A DNA stretch of 35,537 nt from an uncultured Geobacteraceae bacterium (GCA_937958075.1 CALFFB010000258.1:1-35537); one strand, 5' to 3'; shown: positions 1 through 8,393, numbered from the stretch's first letter. The notes: generated by a model from the sequence alone, not told the origin. Program-made: numbers and translations.

Positions 1-80
1 GGACGGCGACAGTCGAACGGCCATGGACGGCGCAAAGTGTCCCTTGGAATGGGAACCCGAACCCTGCGCTGAATAGTTAC
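1..80 (+). repeat. Dispersed intergenic repeat, copy A (runs off window start)
   Basis: This stretch aligns over most of its length with the reverse complement of positions 28443-28531 and, more loosely, with 22095-22158. Shared blocks include GTCGAACGGCCA, AAGTGTCCC, TGGAATGG and GCTGAATA. It is non-coding here and ends just before a hairpin. It may continue upstream of the window. Orientation is opposite to the other two copies. Confidence 0.7.
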
Positions 81-85
81 GCTTC

Positions 86-126
86 AATAAAATGCAACCG
101 CGGTGCAATACCGGTTGCATTTTATT
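86..126. terminator. Long perfect inverted repeat, probable bidirectional terminator
   Basis: Two perfect 15-nt arms (86-100 and 112-126) flank an 11-nt loop. The stem core is GCAACCG/CGGTTGC, edged by A-rich sequence on the left and T-rich sequence on the right, as expected for an intrinsic terminator usable from either side. It probably ends a transcript entering from upstream of the window and insulates the aminotransferase. An operator role is an alternative, because the arms are longer than most terminators need. Confidence 0.6.
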
Positions 127-149
127 TTCGAACAACATAATGTCGACAA

Positions 150-177
150 TCGACAGGACGGGGCCTGCCCTTAATAT
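150..177 (+). promoter_or_regulatory. Candidate sigma70 promoter for the aminotransferase
   Basis: TCGACA (150-155) and TAATAT (172-177) are separated by 16 nt, about 25 nt before the chosen start at 203 and downstream of the hairpin at 86-126. The -10 is good and the -35 mediocre. This is inference from consensus only. Confidence 0.3.
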
Positions 178-202
178 TGACTCACGACAGGAGCGACGCT
201 TT

Positions 203-1495
203 ATGGCACATGGCAATCAGCACGAAGTACACCTGAATCTCAATGTCCGTGGTTTACCGATTTCCGCCACCCTTGGCATCAACGAAGAAAGCAACCGCCT
301 GATTGCAGCGGGAAAACAGGTCTTCAAGCTGGGGCTGGGTCAGTCTCCCTTCCCGGTACCGCGGCCGGTCGTCCAGGAACTGCAGAACAACGCCCACCAG
401 AAGGATTATCTGCCGGTAAAAGGCCTGCCCGCCCTGTGTGAGGCCATCGCCGGTTATTATCGCCGCACCCAGAATCTGGGGTTTTCAAAGGAGAACATCC
501 TTATCGGCCCCGGGTCTAAGGAGCTCATGTTTATTCTACAGCTGGTGTATTACGGTGATCTCGTCATTCCCACCCCGAGTTGGGTTTCCTATGCGCCCCA
601 GGCCCATATTATCGGCCGACCGGTTCACTGGCTGAAAACCGAAGAGAACGAGAAATGGCTGTTGACACCGGCGGAGCTTGAGGCTTTTTGTCAGCATGAT
701 CCCCTCAAGCCGCGGATCGTTATCCTGAACTATCCGAACAATCCGACGGGCTGCTCCTACAGCCCGGAGCAGTTGCAGAAACTGGCGGAAGTGGCGCGCA
801 AATACCGGATTATCATGCTCTCGGACGAGATCTACGGCGAACTGAATTACGAGGCGGCCCATCAGTCCATCGCCCGGTACTATCCGGAAGGAACGATCAT
901 CGCCAGTGGTTTGAGTAAATGGGCAGGTGCCGGTGGCTGGCGTCTGGGCACCTTTACCTTCCCGAGTGAACTGAAATGGCTCCTTGATGCCATGGCCGCT
1001 GTGGCCAGTGAGACCTTTACCTCGACCAGTGCCCCGATCCAGTACGCTGCGGTCAAGGCGTTCCAGGGGGGAGATCAGATTGAGCGCTACCTGTGTCAGT
1101 GCCGGCGCATCTTGAAGGCTCTTGCGGAGTGGATAACGGATCAGTTTGACAAGGCCGGGATAGCGGTCGCACGCCCCGACGGTGCCTTTTATATGCTTCC
1201 AAATTTTGAGCCGTTAAGGGCGAAGCTGCAACAGAAGGGGATCACCGACAGTGTCGCGTTGTGCCGGCGTTTGCTGGAGGATACGGGGGTTGCCATTTTG
1301 CCGGGCAGCAGCTTTGGCCGACCGAAGGCGGAGCTGACCGCGCGCATCGCTTTTGTTGACTTCGATGGTTCCAGGGCGCTGGCGGCGGTGGAACAGCTTG
1401 GCTTTGACGATGAGGTGGATGAGAAATTTTTACGCAATTATTGCGAGAAGGTGCTTGTCGCCATTGAGCGGATCTGCGACTGGGTGACAGCCTAG
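203..1495 (+). CDS. Class I/II PLP-dependent aminotransferase
   Basis: A fold-type I aminotransferase of 430 residues, probably moving an amino group between an amino acid and a 2-oxo acid in the cytoplasm. Visible motifs are LNYPNNPTG, the DEIYGEL segment with the Asp and Tyr that contact PLP, and SGLSKWAGAGGWRLG with the Schiff-base lysine at about residue 239. A C-terminal arginine segment (RIAFVDFDG) would bind the substrate carboxylate. The longer reading frame opens at 92, but the start at 203 is preferred: AGGAG lies 9 nt upstream, and the extra N-terminal residues would be coded by the terminator-like hairpin. The gene stands alone and converges on the next gene with a gap of about 30 nt. 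Substrate specificity (aspartate, alanine or aromatic) cannot be told from sequence alone. Confidence 0.9.
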   Translation: MAHGNQHEVHLNLNVRGLPISATLGINEESNRLIAAGKQVFKLGLGQSPFPVPRPVVQELQNNAHQKDYLPVKGLPALCEAIAGYYRRTQNLGFSKENILIGPGSKELMFILQLVYYGDLVIPTPSWVSYAPQAHIIGRPVHWLKTEENEKWLLTPAELEAFCQHDPLKPRIVILNYPNNPTGCSYSPEQLQKLAEVARKYRIIMLSDEIYGELNYEAAHQSIARYYPEGTIIASGLSKWAGAGGWRLGTFTFPSELKWLLDAMAAVASETFTSTSAPIQYAAVKAFQGGDQIERYLCQCRRILKALAEWITDQFDKAGIAVARPDGAFYMLPNFEPLRAKLQQKGITDSVALCRRLLEDTGVAILPGSSFGRPKAELTARIAFVDFDGSRALAAVEQLGFDDEVDEKFLRNYCEKVLVAIERICDWVTA

Positions 1496-1526
1496 CAGAC
1501 GTAGAGGCTGACAGTGCCCCGGCCTG

Positions 1527-2153
1527 TCAGTCACTGTCGGGCGATTCTTGACTGCGCTGATTCCTGGCGAGCTTGATAAAACCGGCGCAGGCGACGATGG
1601 CGTAGAAAAATCCGCGCCAGCGTGCAGGTTCTTTGCCTTCGCTGATGAAAATGGGATTTTCAGGAACGTCCACATCCATGTCGGTCAGAAGTTTGAGCAG
1701 TTGCCGTTGGTTGGAACGGGCAACGAGATTGCCGGCGGTCATGCCGGTCACTGAACGCATGCCCTCGAACAGGTGAGCGTTTTCATCAAGGAAGGCTTCA
1801 CGCTGCGCAGGGGTGTCGAGGCTGAAGTAGTAGGTGCTCAACGCCTCGAGAATGGCTGGATCGCGACATTCAAACCAGATCCTGGAGGCCTGGGTTCCGC
1901 CGGCAGGCGTGTCGGTCAGGGGAATAAGGAAGGCGGTGAACTGCATCTCACCCGTCATGTTGATCCCCTCGAGGAGTTGGGGAAAACCACCGGTGATGTG
2001 CAGCCATTCACGGGGAGGAGCCGGCCGGGTGCTGAGTTCCTCAATGGAGATCTTCAGGGGGTCCGGGTTGCGCAGCAGCAGGCTGATGTCCATATAGGCC
2101 AGCCAGGCCAGGACACAGCAGACGGCGATGAGGGTGACGCGGAAGCGATTCAT
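1527..2153 (-). CDS. Uncharacterised membrane-anchored protein with two terminal TM segments
   Basis: I do not recognise a family for this 208-residue protein. It begins with a hydrophobic segment (about residues 5-25) and ends with a second one (about 180-196), followed by a charged tail rich in Arg, Ser, Glu and Asp. The roughly 150 residues between are soluble, with no obvious catalytic motif. An N-in topology would place this middle domain outside the cytoplasm. It lies 83 nt downstream of the acetate-type symporter on the same strand and converges with the aminotransferase. Its stop codon sits inside a weak CTGACAG/CTGTCAG hairpin (1508-1530). Any link to the symporter is only positional. 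Confidence 0.7.
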   Translation of the reverse strand: MNRFRVTLIAVCCVLAWLAYMDISLLLRNPDPLKISIEELSTRPAPPREWLHITGGFPQLLEGINMTGEMQFTAFLIPLTDTPAGGTQASRIWFECRDPAILEALSTYYFSLDTPAQREAFLDENAHLFEGMRSVTGMTAGNLVARSNQRQLLKLLTDMDVDVPENPIFISEGKEPARWRGFFYAIVACAGFIKLARNQRSQESPDSD

Positions 2154-2236
2154 GATATAAGGCAGTCCACAATACGAACGGGTCGCTTGTCTGGCGACCC
2201 GTTCGTGTTAGAGCAAGGGAGTTCTTTGGTAAAAAA

Positions 2237-4165
2237 TCAGTTCTTGGCAGCCTCGGGAGCATGGCCGATATTGACATCCTTTTGCGTCAGCATCGATACC
2301 ACGACCAGGGCCAGGAACGCCAGCGGAATCGAGATCAGCGCCGGACTGTTGAACTGGATCGGCGCGTTCTCCGGCAATTTGCCGTAGCGGATCCACATGT
2401 CCGGTGAGAGCAGGATCAACCCCAGGGAGCTGAACAGACCGACGGTGATGGATGCAGCGACCCCGCGCGCAGTGGTCTTGCTCCAGAACAGCAGCATCAG
2501 GATGGCCGGCAGGTTGGCCGAGGCGGCAACCGCAAAGGCCCAGCCCACCAGGAAGGAGACGTTCATTCCTTCAAACACAATCCCCAGATAGATGGCGATG
2601 GCGCCAACGACAATAGCTGAGATCTTGCCGGCACGGACCTTGACTCGATCCGTCATCTTCAGGCCGAGGAAGTTGTCAAGCAGATCGTGGGCGATGGCTC
2701 CCGAGGAGGCGACAATCAGACCGGAAACTGTGCCGAGAACCGTCGCGAAGGCCAACGACGAGATAATGGCGAAGAGAAAGACCCCGAAGGAAAGAGCCAG
2801 CAGCGGTGCCGACATGTTGTTGTCGAGGAGATTGATGACACCGCTGGTCATGGCGCCCATCCCCATAAACAGGGTCAGCAGGTAGAAGAAGCCGATGCCG
2901 GCGATGGCGACGATGGTCGATTTACGGGCTGCTGCCTGGCTGGGAACCGTATAATAGCGGATAAGAATATGGGGCAGGGCGGCGGTTCCGCAGAACAGGG
3001 CCAGCATCAGCGACATGAAATTGAACTTCTCCATGGGCGTCGCGTTGTCCACCTTGAAGCGCAGTCCGGGGCGGAGAATCTGCGAACCCGGAGTCGGCTT
3101 CTGGTAGTAGATGGTGGTGATGCCGTCAGCTTCCTTGATGTACTTCTTGCCCCACAGAACGATGGTGGAATCGGTCAGGGTTGAGAGGAACTTGAAGGGA
3201 CCGATGGGGCCGGTGGCGGTGACCTCCTCGCCGTTGAGACGCAACTCCTTGATGTGACCGACGGGGAAGAATTCACCCTCTTCCGCCGGGGCACCGTTGT
3301 AGCTTCTGGTACCGTCGTTGAAACGGGTGGCGTGCAGGGTTTCTTCGAGGAGATAGCCGTCAGCGGTTTGTTCCAGTTTCCAGATGGACTCCTGGCCGTT
3401 GCGCTCGAGTTTGACAAATCCTTCCTGCCCATAAACCGAATCGAGTCCGGCAATCACGTTAAAGGTCGGATCTTCAAGGGTGAGGGCGCTGTCGGCGCGC
3501 AGGGTGGTGAAGTCATGATAGGGCTTGCCATCGTTTTCCGGAGTGGTGGACAGGCCGCGGAACAGGACCATAATCACCAGGGTGGTGGAAACGATGAGCA
3601 GCATGGCCCCTTTAAAAAACTGGACGTAGGTGGTCGATGCCATCCCGGCGGTGGCGACAATCAGAGTCACGACGACGCCGACGATGCAGACACCGACCCA
3701 GTGGGGAAGACCCATCAGGGGCTGTACCAGCACCCCGGCACCGACCATCTGCGGAATCAGATAGAACACGGAAACCAGAAGGGTGGAAATCGCGGCCATC
3801 AATTGGATGGACTTGGAGTTGAACTTGGAGTCCAGAGCGTCGGTAAAGGTGAATTTGCCGAGGCGCTTCATCGGTTCAGCGACCAGGAACAGGGCCACGA
3901 CCCAGCCGGCGAGATAACCGATGGAATACATCCAGCCGTCGTATCCTGAGGTTGCGATCATGCCGCAGATGCCGAGGAAAGACGCCGCTGACAGATAGTC
4001 ACCGGCAAAGGCGATACCGTTGGTCATCCAGTGAATATTGCCGCCGGCCGCGTAGTAGCCTTCGGCGGAACTGGTCCGGCGGGCCAGGTAGAAGGATAAT
4101 CCCAGAACAAAGAGAACAAAGAAGACGAACAGGCCGATGGCCAGAGGTGATTGGGTATAGATCAT
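2237..4165 (-). CDS. actP: Acetate-type sodium:solute symporter (SSS family) with large soluble insertion
   Basis: This is an integral membrane symporter of 642 residues, predicted to bring acetate or a related monocarboxylate in with a cation. The sequence shows SSS signatures matching ActP: YYAAGGN, AFAGDYLSAASFLG, SGYDGWMYS, QMVGAG and TAALPHILIRYYTV, with about 13 hydrophobic segments. The family is usually near 550 residues. The excess lies between about residues 205 and 378, where a long polar stretch with repeated Thr/Gly/Glu-rich segments replaces the roughly 50-residue loop of E. coli ActP. The DUF485 gene lies 14 nt upstream on the same strand, the usual pairing for acetate permeases. 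Acetate is a major electron donor in Desulfuromonas/Geobacter relatives, which fits. Transport of another monocarboxylate remains possible. Confidence 0.88.
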   Translation of the reverse strand: MIYTQSPLAIGLFVFFVLFVLGLSFYLARRTSSAEGYYAAGGNIHWMTNGIAFAGDYLSAASFLGICGMIATSGYDGWMYSIGYLAGWVVALFLVAEPMKRLGKFTFTDALDSKFNSKSIQLMAAISTLLVSVFYLIPQMVGAGVLVQPLMGLPHWVGVCIVGVVVTLIVATAGMASTTYVQFFKGAMLLIVSTTLVIMVLFRGLSTTPENDGKPYHDFTTLRADSALTLEDPTFNVIAGLDSVYGQEGFVKLERNGQESIWKLEQTADGYLLEETLHATRFNDGTRSYNGAPAEEGEFFPVGHIKELRLNGEEVTATGPIGPFKFLSTLTDSTIVLWGKKYIKEADGITTIYYQKPTPGSQILRPGLRFKVDNATPMEKFNFMSLMLALFCGTAALPHILIRYYTVPSQAAARKSTIVAIAGIGFFYLLTLFMGMGAMTSGVINLLDNNMSAPLLALSFGVFLFAIISSLAFATVLGTVSGLIVASSGAIAHDLLDNFLGLKMTDRVKVRAGKISAIVVGAIAIYLGIVFEGMNVSFLVGWAFAVAASANLPAILMLLFWSKTTARGVAASITVGLFSSLGLILLSPDMWIRYGKLPENAPIQFNSPALISIPLAFLALVVVSMLTQKDVNIGHAPEAAKN

Positions 4166-4179
4166 TGGTCAGTGCCCCC

Positions 4180-4446
4180 TTATACGTTATGGCGTTTTTC
4201 TGCCTGGGTGCAGAAATGGTTGTAGATAACGGCCATAACCAGCGCCAGAAAAATCAGGAAAAATCCCCAGACAATAGCGGCTGTCTGGCCCAAAATGACG
4301 TTTTCCATAGTGCTAGGCGCGAACACGTTGAGCAGTACAAAAAAAGCGTAAAAGGCGGTGTAGCATAAAAACATGATGACACCGAGTTTCGTTTTGAAAC
4401 CGGCGGCATCGTCTTTGCCGAGTTTAACGGCTGGTCCGTGTCCCAT
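4180..4446 (-). CDS. DUF485 small membrane protein, symporter partner
   Basis: An 88-residue protein with two transmembrane helices (about residues 21-42 and 54-76) and a soluble, charged N-terminus. Length and the pattern FKTKLGVIMFLCYTAFY match the DUF485 family, which is commonly encoded directly upstream of ActP-type symporters. GAGGAG lies 7 nt before the ATG. It is first in a two-gene operon, with the symporter start 14 nt after its stop. Its role in uptake is not established; assisting assembly or activity of the symporter is inferred from conserved pairing. Confidence 0.85.
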   Translation of the reverse strand: MGHGPAVKLGKDDAAGFKTKLGVIMFLCYTAFYAFFVLLNVFAPSTMENVILGQTAAIVWGFFLIFLALVMAVIYNHFCTQAEKRHNV

Positions 4447-4845
4447 GATAAACTCCTCTGTTGATTGAAATTTGAGGTTGCAGGCCTCAGGATAAAAACT
4501 GGAATAAAATAACGAAATAGAACCTTAGTTGGTTAAAAATACCCCATTTGATAGGCGTTAATTGTTATTATTTCATCTATCGTGATGATCGACAGCTTCG
4601 ACATAATATGCCGTTCTATAATCGTGTCAATACCAAAATAACGACGAGTTCATGTTCTATTAAGCAAAAAAACGTTATGAAAATAAAATGAAAGGTTCTG
4701 TGGAAGGTTCAAATGACGAACGTGAAATGCGTCAAAAAAGAGAATATTCGATCCCTGTTTTATGAATAATAGAACGGATTGCGAGAATGGCAGAACAGTA
4801 GGTTGAGACGGGGCCGGGCCCTCGGGTTTTGACGTCAGGTGTGGA
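4447..4845. other. 399-nt intergenic region between epmA and the DUF485-actP operon
   Basis: An AT-rich stretch relative to its surroundings, holding the leader and promoter of the DUF485-symporter operon in its left part. Frames running through 4650-4845 look non-coding: biased composition, no ribosome site, no recognisable product. I see no intrinsic terminator after epmA. The AT-rich segment 4500-4780 may contain regulator sites, but none matches a consensus I can name. Confidence 0.6.
4603..4630 (-). promoter_or_regulatory. Sigma70-type promoter for DUF485-actP
   Basis: Read on the minus strand, TTGACA (4625-4630) and TATTAT (4603-4608) are separated by 16 nt. This gives a start near 4596 and an untranslated leader of about 150 nt before the DUF485 start. 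The -35 is perfect and the -10 has one mismatch. The long leader leaves room for post-initiation control, though I see no clear attenuator in it. Confidence 0.6.
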
Positions 4846-5760
4846 TTAGGTCTGCTCCGGGGTAAAGCAGACGATGTCGTCGATGGTGCTGGCATCGCAG
4901 AGGATCATGACCAGCCGGTCAATGCCGAGGGCGATGCCGGCCGCACAGCCCAGGTGTTCTAGATCCTTGAGGAATGGCTCCGGCAAGGGCAGGGGTGCCT
5001 TGCCGGCGGCGCGGCGCAGGGCTTCCTCGTGCTGGAAGCGACGGTGTTGCTCCTGGGGATCGGTGAGCTCGGAAAAGCCGTTGGCCAGTTCCATGCCGCC
5101 AAGGTAGAGTTCGAACCGCTCGACAAAAGCGGGATCGTCGGCTTTGGGTCTGGCCAAAGACCCCTGAAGGGAGGGGTAATCTACAAGAAACACCGGTTTA
5201 TTCTTTGGCAGATTGGGTTCGATGTCGGTGCTGATCCGTTCTGATAAATGATCTGGGCAGGAAATTTTTTTCAGGGGAATCGATGAGTAGCGGTCAAAGG
5301 CTTCAGTCATGGTCAAACGTGGCCAGGGCAGGGTCAGATCGAGGGAATGCCCCTGCCAGTGTATCTTTTCCCGTCCTTCGGTCAGAAAGCGCAACAGCTG
5401 TTCGCAATCCCGCATCAGCTGCCGATAATCACAGCCGCGGTGATACCACTCGAGCATGGTATATTCCGGCAGATGGCGCGCCCCACGTTCATGAGCCCGC
5501 CAGCAGCGACAGATCTGATAGATTTTGTCATAACCCGCGGCCAGCAGGCGCTTCATGCAGAGTTCCGGTGAGGTATGGAGAAACCAGTCACCGCTGGCTA
5601 CCGCCTCGATAGCGGACTCCGGCGCATTGACGGGAATGCGGTGGGGTGTTTCCACTTCGAGAAAGCCCTGATTAAAAAAGAACGCCCGGATCTGATGCAG
5701 GATGCGGGCGCGTTTTTTTATGGCTGGCTGTCTGCGGGCAAGCTGCCAGTTGTGATGCAC
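4846..5760 (-). CDS. epmA: Elongation factor P--(R)-beta-lysine ligase EpmA (PoxA/GenX)
   Basis: A class II lysyl-tRNA synthetase catalytic domain without the anticodon-binding domain, 304 residues (E. coli EpmA is 325). It activates a lysine derivative as adenylate and attaches it to a conserved lysine of EF-P. Motif 2 is seen as CRCWRAHERGARHLPEYTML and motif 3 as GIALGIDRLVMIL near the C-terminus. HTSPELCMKRLLAAGYDKIY is typical of the family. Its target, efp, is immediately upstream with only 3 nt between stop and start, so the two are surely co-transcribed. The partner enzymes EpmB (lysine 2,3-aminomutase) and EpmC are not in the window. Confidence 0.93.
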   Translation of the reverse strand: MHHNWQLARRQPAIKKRARILHQIRAFFFNQGFLEVETPHRIPVNAPESAIEAVASGDWFLHTSPELCMKRLLAAGYDKIYQICRCWRAHERGARHLPEYTMLEWYHRGCDYRQLMRDCEQLLRFLTEGREKIHWQGHSLDLTLPWPRLTMTEAFDRYSSIPLKKISCPDHLSERISTDIEPNLPKNKPVFLVDYPSLQGSLARPKADDPAFVERFELYLGGMELANGFSELTDPQEQHRRFQHEEALRRAAGKAPLPLPEPFLKDLEHLGCAAGIALGIDRLVMILCDASTIDDIVCFTPEQT

Positions 5761-5763
5761 GGT

Positions 5764-6327
5764 CTATTCCTTGACGCGGGTTGCGTATTCTCCCGTGCGG
5801 GTGTCGATCTGGATCAGACCGCCTTCTTCGACAAAGGAGGGAACCTGCAGGGTATAACCGGTTTCGACCGTCGCCGGTTTGGAGTTGCCGGCGGCCGTGT
5901 CCCCCTTGACCCAGGGGTCAGCTTTGGTTACCCGCAGATTGACAAAGTTGGGCAGGCTGATGCCGATGCCGCGCTCGCCGAACATGAGAATTTCCACGTC
6001 CATGTTGTCGATGAGAAAATACTTGTCATCGCCGATGGTGTCCTCGGTGAGGGTGATCTGTTCGAAGGATTTCTTGTCCATGAACACATAGCCGGTGTCG
6101 TCCTGATAAAGATACTGCATGGAGCGTTCTTCCAGGTGGGCCGGTTCAAAGGATTCACCGCTGCGATAGGTGCGATCGAAGAGAGCGCCGGTGATCATGT
6201 TGCGCAGTTTGCATTTATACAGGGCCTGCCCCTTGCCGGGTTTGGTGAAGTCGTACTGGACGATGACGTGCGGGTCGCCGTCGACCATCAGCTTTAAGCC
6301 CTTTTTCAGATCGGAACAGTTGTACAT
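5764..6327 (-). CDS. efp: Translation elongation factor P
   Basis: EF-P binds between the P and E sites and relieves ribosome stalling at polyproline. The protein is 187 residues, the standard length, with the KOW-like N-terminal domain and two OB domains. The modified tip loop reads TKPGKGQA, placing the acceptor lysine at residue 32. The residue is Lys, not Arg, which agrees with the EpmA ligase gene 3 nt downstream. AAGGAG precedes the ATG. The pair forms a self-contained target-plus-modifier operon. Confidence 0.96.
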   Translation of the reverse strand: MYNCSDLKKGLKLMVDGDPHVIVQYDFTKPGKGQALYKCKLRNMITGALFDRTYRSGESFEPAHLEERSMQYLYQDDTGYVFMDKKSFEQITLTEDTIGDDKYFLIDNMDVEILMFGERGIGISLPNFVNLRVTKADPWVKGDTAAGNSKPATVETGYTLQVPSFVEEGGLIQIDTRTGEYATRVKE

Positions 6328-6372
6328 GGAGAACTCCTTGACAAGAACGGTTGGGCGTTTTTTAGAGGGCGC

Positions 6373-6401
6373 ATTTAACCATAACTCCTTTTGTTTGTCA
6401 T
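6373..6401 (-). promoter_or_regulatory. Candidate promoter for efp-epmA
   Basis: On the minus strand ATGACA (6396-6401) and TTAAAT (6373-6378) are separated by 17 nt, giving a start near 6367 and a 40-nt leader. Each hexamer deviates from consensus, but spacing and position fit a constitutive promoter. Confidence 0.4.
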
Positions 6402-6438
6402 GATGAAATGACGTAGAGCGGGGATGTTGTGCCCTGTT

Positions 6439-7743
6439 TCAAAAGGGTGCCAGGCGCCGGAGGGCTTCCGGTTGCCGGCAGCGCTGCCGATAAAGGTAGG
6501 ATGCTTCCAGGATTTCCGCACACAGCAGCAGGCCGATGGCAACGGTAATGCCGGAAACAGGCAACGGCCAGGTCACCAGCGGCCACCACAGCAGCAGCAG
6601 AAATCCCATCTTGATGAGGGTTGAGCGCCCCAGTTGCCGGGTCTGTTCAGCGCCGGAGAACCAGCCCCGCAGCAGATTGCTCACCCCGTAGGCAAAGGGA
6701 AAGATGGCGCAGGCGGCCAGGGCCAGGCGCAGATAATCCCGCAGATCCTGTTCAACACCTAGAATCCGGCCAAGGATAAGCGGGTTCATGGGCCCGGCCG
6801 TCAGCAGAACAATAAGCCCCAGCGCCGCAGCCAGATAGACACTGAAGCGGATAAGAATACGGTAGTCCCTGACTGTTTTGACCAGGGTCATGTAGGTCTG
6901 CTGCAGGTTGCGCATGGGTCCCGCCAGCAGGAAGAGGAATCCGCGAATCACACCGAAGGCCGCCAGTGCCAGGGCTCCGTCGTGCAGTCGTCCGATAATG
7001 GAACTGATCAGCAAAGGGATGGTCTGCTGCAGGCAGGAGGAGTAGGCCAGGGGAAAGGCGTAGCGAAAAATCTCCGCCGTGGACTTCTCGCTTCCTTCCC
7101 GGGCCAGGGTCGGGCGTACACGCCAGGCCAGCCAGGAGATGACCAGGGACTCGGTGGCCACACAGCCGACCAGGGCAAAGGCTCCGAGCTGTGCCCCGGA
7201 AAACAGGAAGCGGCCGATATATAGATACAGAAAAAGGGCCGCGACCCGGATGCCCGTGGCCAGGGAAACAAGCCCGGTGCGCCGCGTCCGGATGAGCATG
7301 CCCTGGCTGAAGCCGCGCAGACCGGTGAAAAAGGGCAGGGCGGTCATTAGCAGCAGGGCTTTTTTCGCTTCTGCGGCGACGTCGGCCGGTGTGCCCAGGA
7401 TACGGATCAGCAGCAGGTCGCCGAGGGGCGTCAGGGCTATGGCGCCGAGCATGAGGGTAACATAGAGAGCGACCAGCGCGATAAACCACAGAACCCCGTA
7501 CAGGGATCTGCGCCCGCGCACCATGGCCATGGTGATAGTGTGGTTCTGGTACGAGGGCGAGGCAAAAAACAGATGCACCACCATGGCAACGGAGATGCCG
7601 GCCAGGGCGACGATATAGTTGTCGAGACGGGCCAGGGCGCCGTTGATGATGGTGTGGGAGATACTCATCAGTTGGACATTGAGCAGCAGCGGGAAGAAAA
7701 ACAGGGAGATTTCCCGGTAGGTCAGGGCCGGTTGTTGCGTCAC
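6439..7743 (-). CDS. Multipass membrane protein of the MATE/ANKH-like (MOP) type
   Basis: A 434-residue polytopic protein with about 11-12 hydrophobic helices. The N-terminal pattern FFPLLLNVQLMSISHTIING, followed by an ALAGISVAMVVHLFFASPS segment, resembles the first helices of MOP-superfamily transporters. It is closer in feel to the ANKH (progressive ankylosis) branch than to multidrug MATE pumps. No substrate can be assigned. Its ATG overlaps the stop of the phosphatase gene by 4 nt, so it is translationally coupled and probably the last gene of the topA-to-gph series. It may belong to the operon only for expression level and not for a shared pathway. Confidence 0.65.
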   Translation of the reverse strand: MTQQPALTYREISLFFFPLLLNVQLMSISHTIINGALARLDNYIVALAGISVAMVVHLFFASPSYQNHTITMAMVRGRRSLYGVLWFIALVALYVTLMLGAIALTPLGDLLLIRILGTPADVAAEAKKALLLMTALPFFTGLRGFSQGMLIRTRRTGLVSLATGIRVAALFLYLYIGRFLFSGAQLGAFALVGCVATESLVISWLAWRVRPTLAREGSEKSTAEIFRYAFPLAYSSCLQQTIPLLISSIIGRLHDGALALAAFGVIRGFLFLLAGPMRNLQQTYMTLVKTVRDYRILIRFSVYLAAALGLIVLLTAGPMNPLILGRILGVEQDLRDYLRLALAACAIFPFAYGVSNLLRGWFSGAEQTRQLGRSTLIKMGFLLLLWWPLVTWPLPVSGITVAIGLLLCAEILEASYLYRQRCRQPEALRRLAPF

Positions 7744-8393
7744 AGGCTGTTCCCGGTAAACAGGTCAAGCAGATCAGCGGTCGTAGCGGCCTGGTAATCC
7801 CCGGCCAGGCCGTCACGGTGACCGAAACCATAGGCACAGAAACAGGACGCGGTCCCCGCGGCCCGGGCGGCACGCAGATCAGTGTGGTGATCCCCGATCA
7901 TCACCGCCTGGGACGGCGGCGCGCCAAGGAGCTTGAGGGCGGCAAGCAGGGGGCCGGGGTGGGGTTTTTTGTCGGGGGTGCTGTCGCCGCCGACAACAGC
8001 GGCAAAGCAGGGAGTCAGCTCCAGACCGGCGAGAATCTTCACGGTCAGGTCATAGGGTTTGTTGGTGACAATTGCCAGCTGTTGCGGCGAATATCGCTTG
8101 AGAAGGTCGACAATGCCCTGATAGCAGCGGGTTGTGTCAAGGAGATGGTTTTCGTACAGGGTCAGGAAGCGCTGCAGATAACGGGGCTCATAGGGCACCG
8201 CGTCCAGTCCGCGCTGCACCAGGCGGGTGGCCCCGTCGCCGACCATGGAGCGGACAGCCGTCGGGGTCAGGGGAGACAGGCCCAGATCGGCCCGCAGGAG
8301 ATTCAAGGCGGTGGTCAGATCCGTCAGGGAATCGACCAGGGTGCCGTCGAGGTCAAAAATGAGAAAGCGGGGCGCCGGGGAAGCGGGAGTCAT
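7740..8393 (-). CDS. gph: HAD-family phosphatase, phosphoglycolate phosphatase-like
   Basis: A 217-residue HAD hydrolase. Motif I is FDLDGTLVDS with nucleophile Asp14 and Asp16. Motif II is IVTNKP, the motif III lysine lies in KKPHPGPLL, and motif IV is MIGDHHTDLRAARAAG. A helical cap between motifs I and II is typical of Gph/PhnX-type enzymes. Phosphoglycolate is the likely substrate by similarity, but pyrophosphatase or other sugar-phosphate activity cannot be excluded. It overlaps both neighbours by 4 nt (yggS stop upstream, membrane protein start downstream), indicating tight coupling. Confidence 0.8.
   Translation of the reverse strand: MTPASPAPRFLIFDLDGTLVDSLTDLTTALNLLRADLGLSPLTPTAVRSMVGDGATRLVQRGLDAVPYEPRYLQRFLTLYENHLLDTTRCYQGIVDLLKRYSPQQLAIVTNKPYDLTVKILAGLELTPCFAAVVGGDSTPDKKPHPGPLLAALKLLGAPPSQAVMIGDHHTDLRAARAAGTASCFCAYGFGHRDGLAGDYQAATTADLLDLFTGNSL

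Noticed and set aside
4650..4895. 81-codon minus-strand open frame after epmA
   Set aside because: It overlaps the end of epmA, lacks a ribosome site and has low-complexity composition; treated as chance.
6363..6382. Possible 6-codon leader peptide before efp (ATG at 6382, minus strand)
   Set aside because: It begins upstream of the predicted transcript start and its Shine-Dalgarno spacing is too short.
6752..7873. 373-codon Pro/Arg/His-rich minus-strand frame
   Set aside because: It is a shadow frame of the MATE-like gene and gph. The real genes have family motifs; this one has only GC-driven composition.
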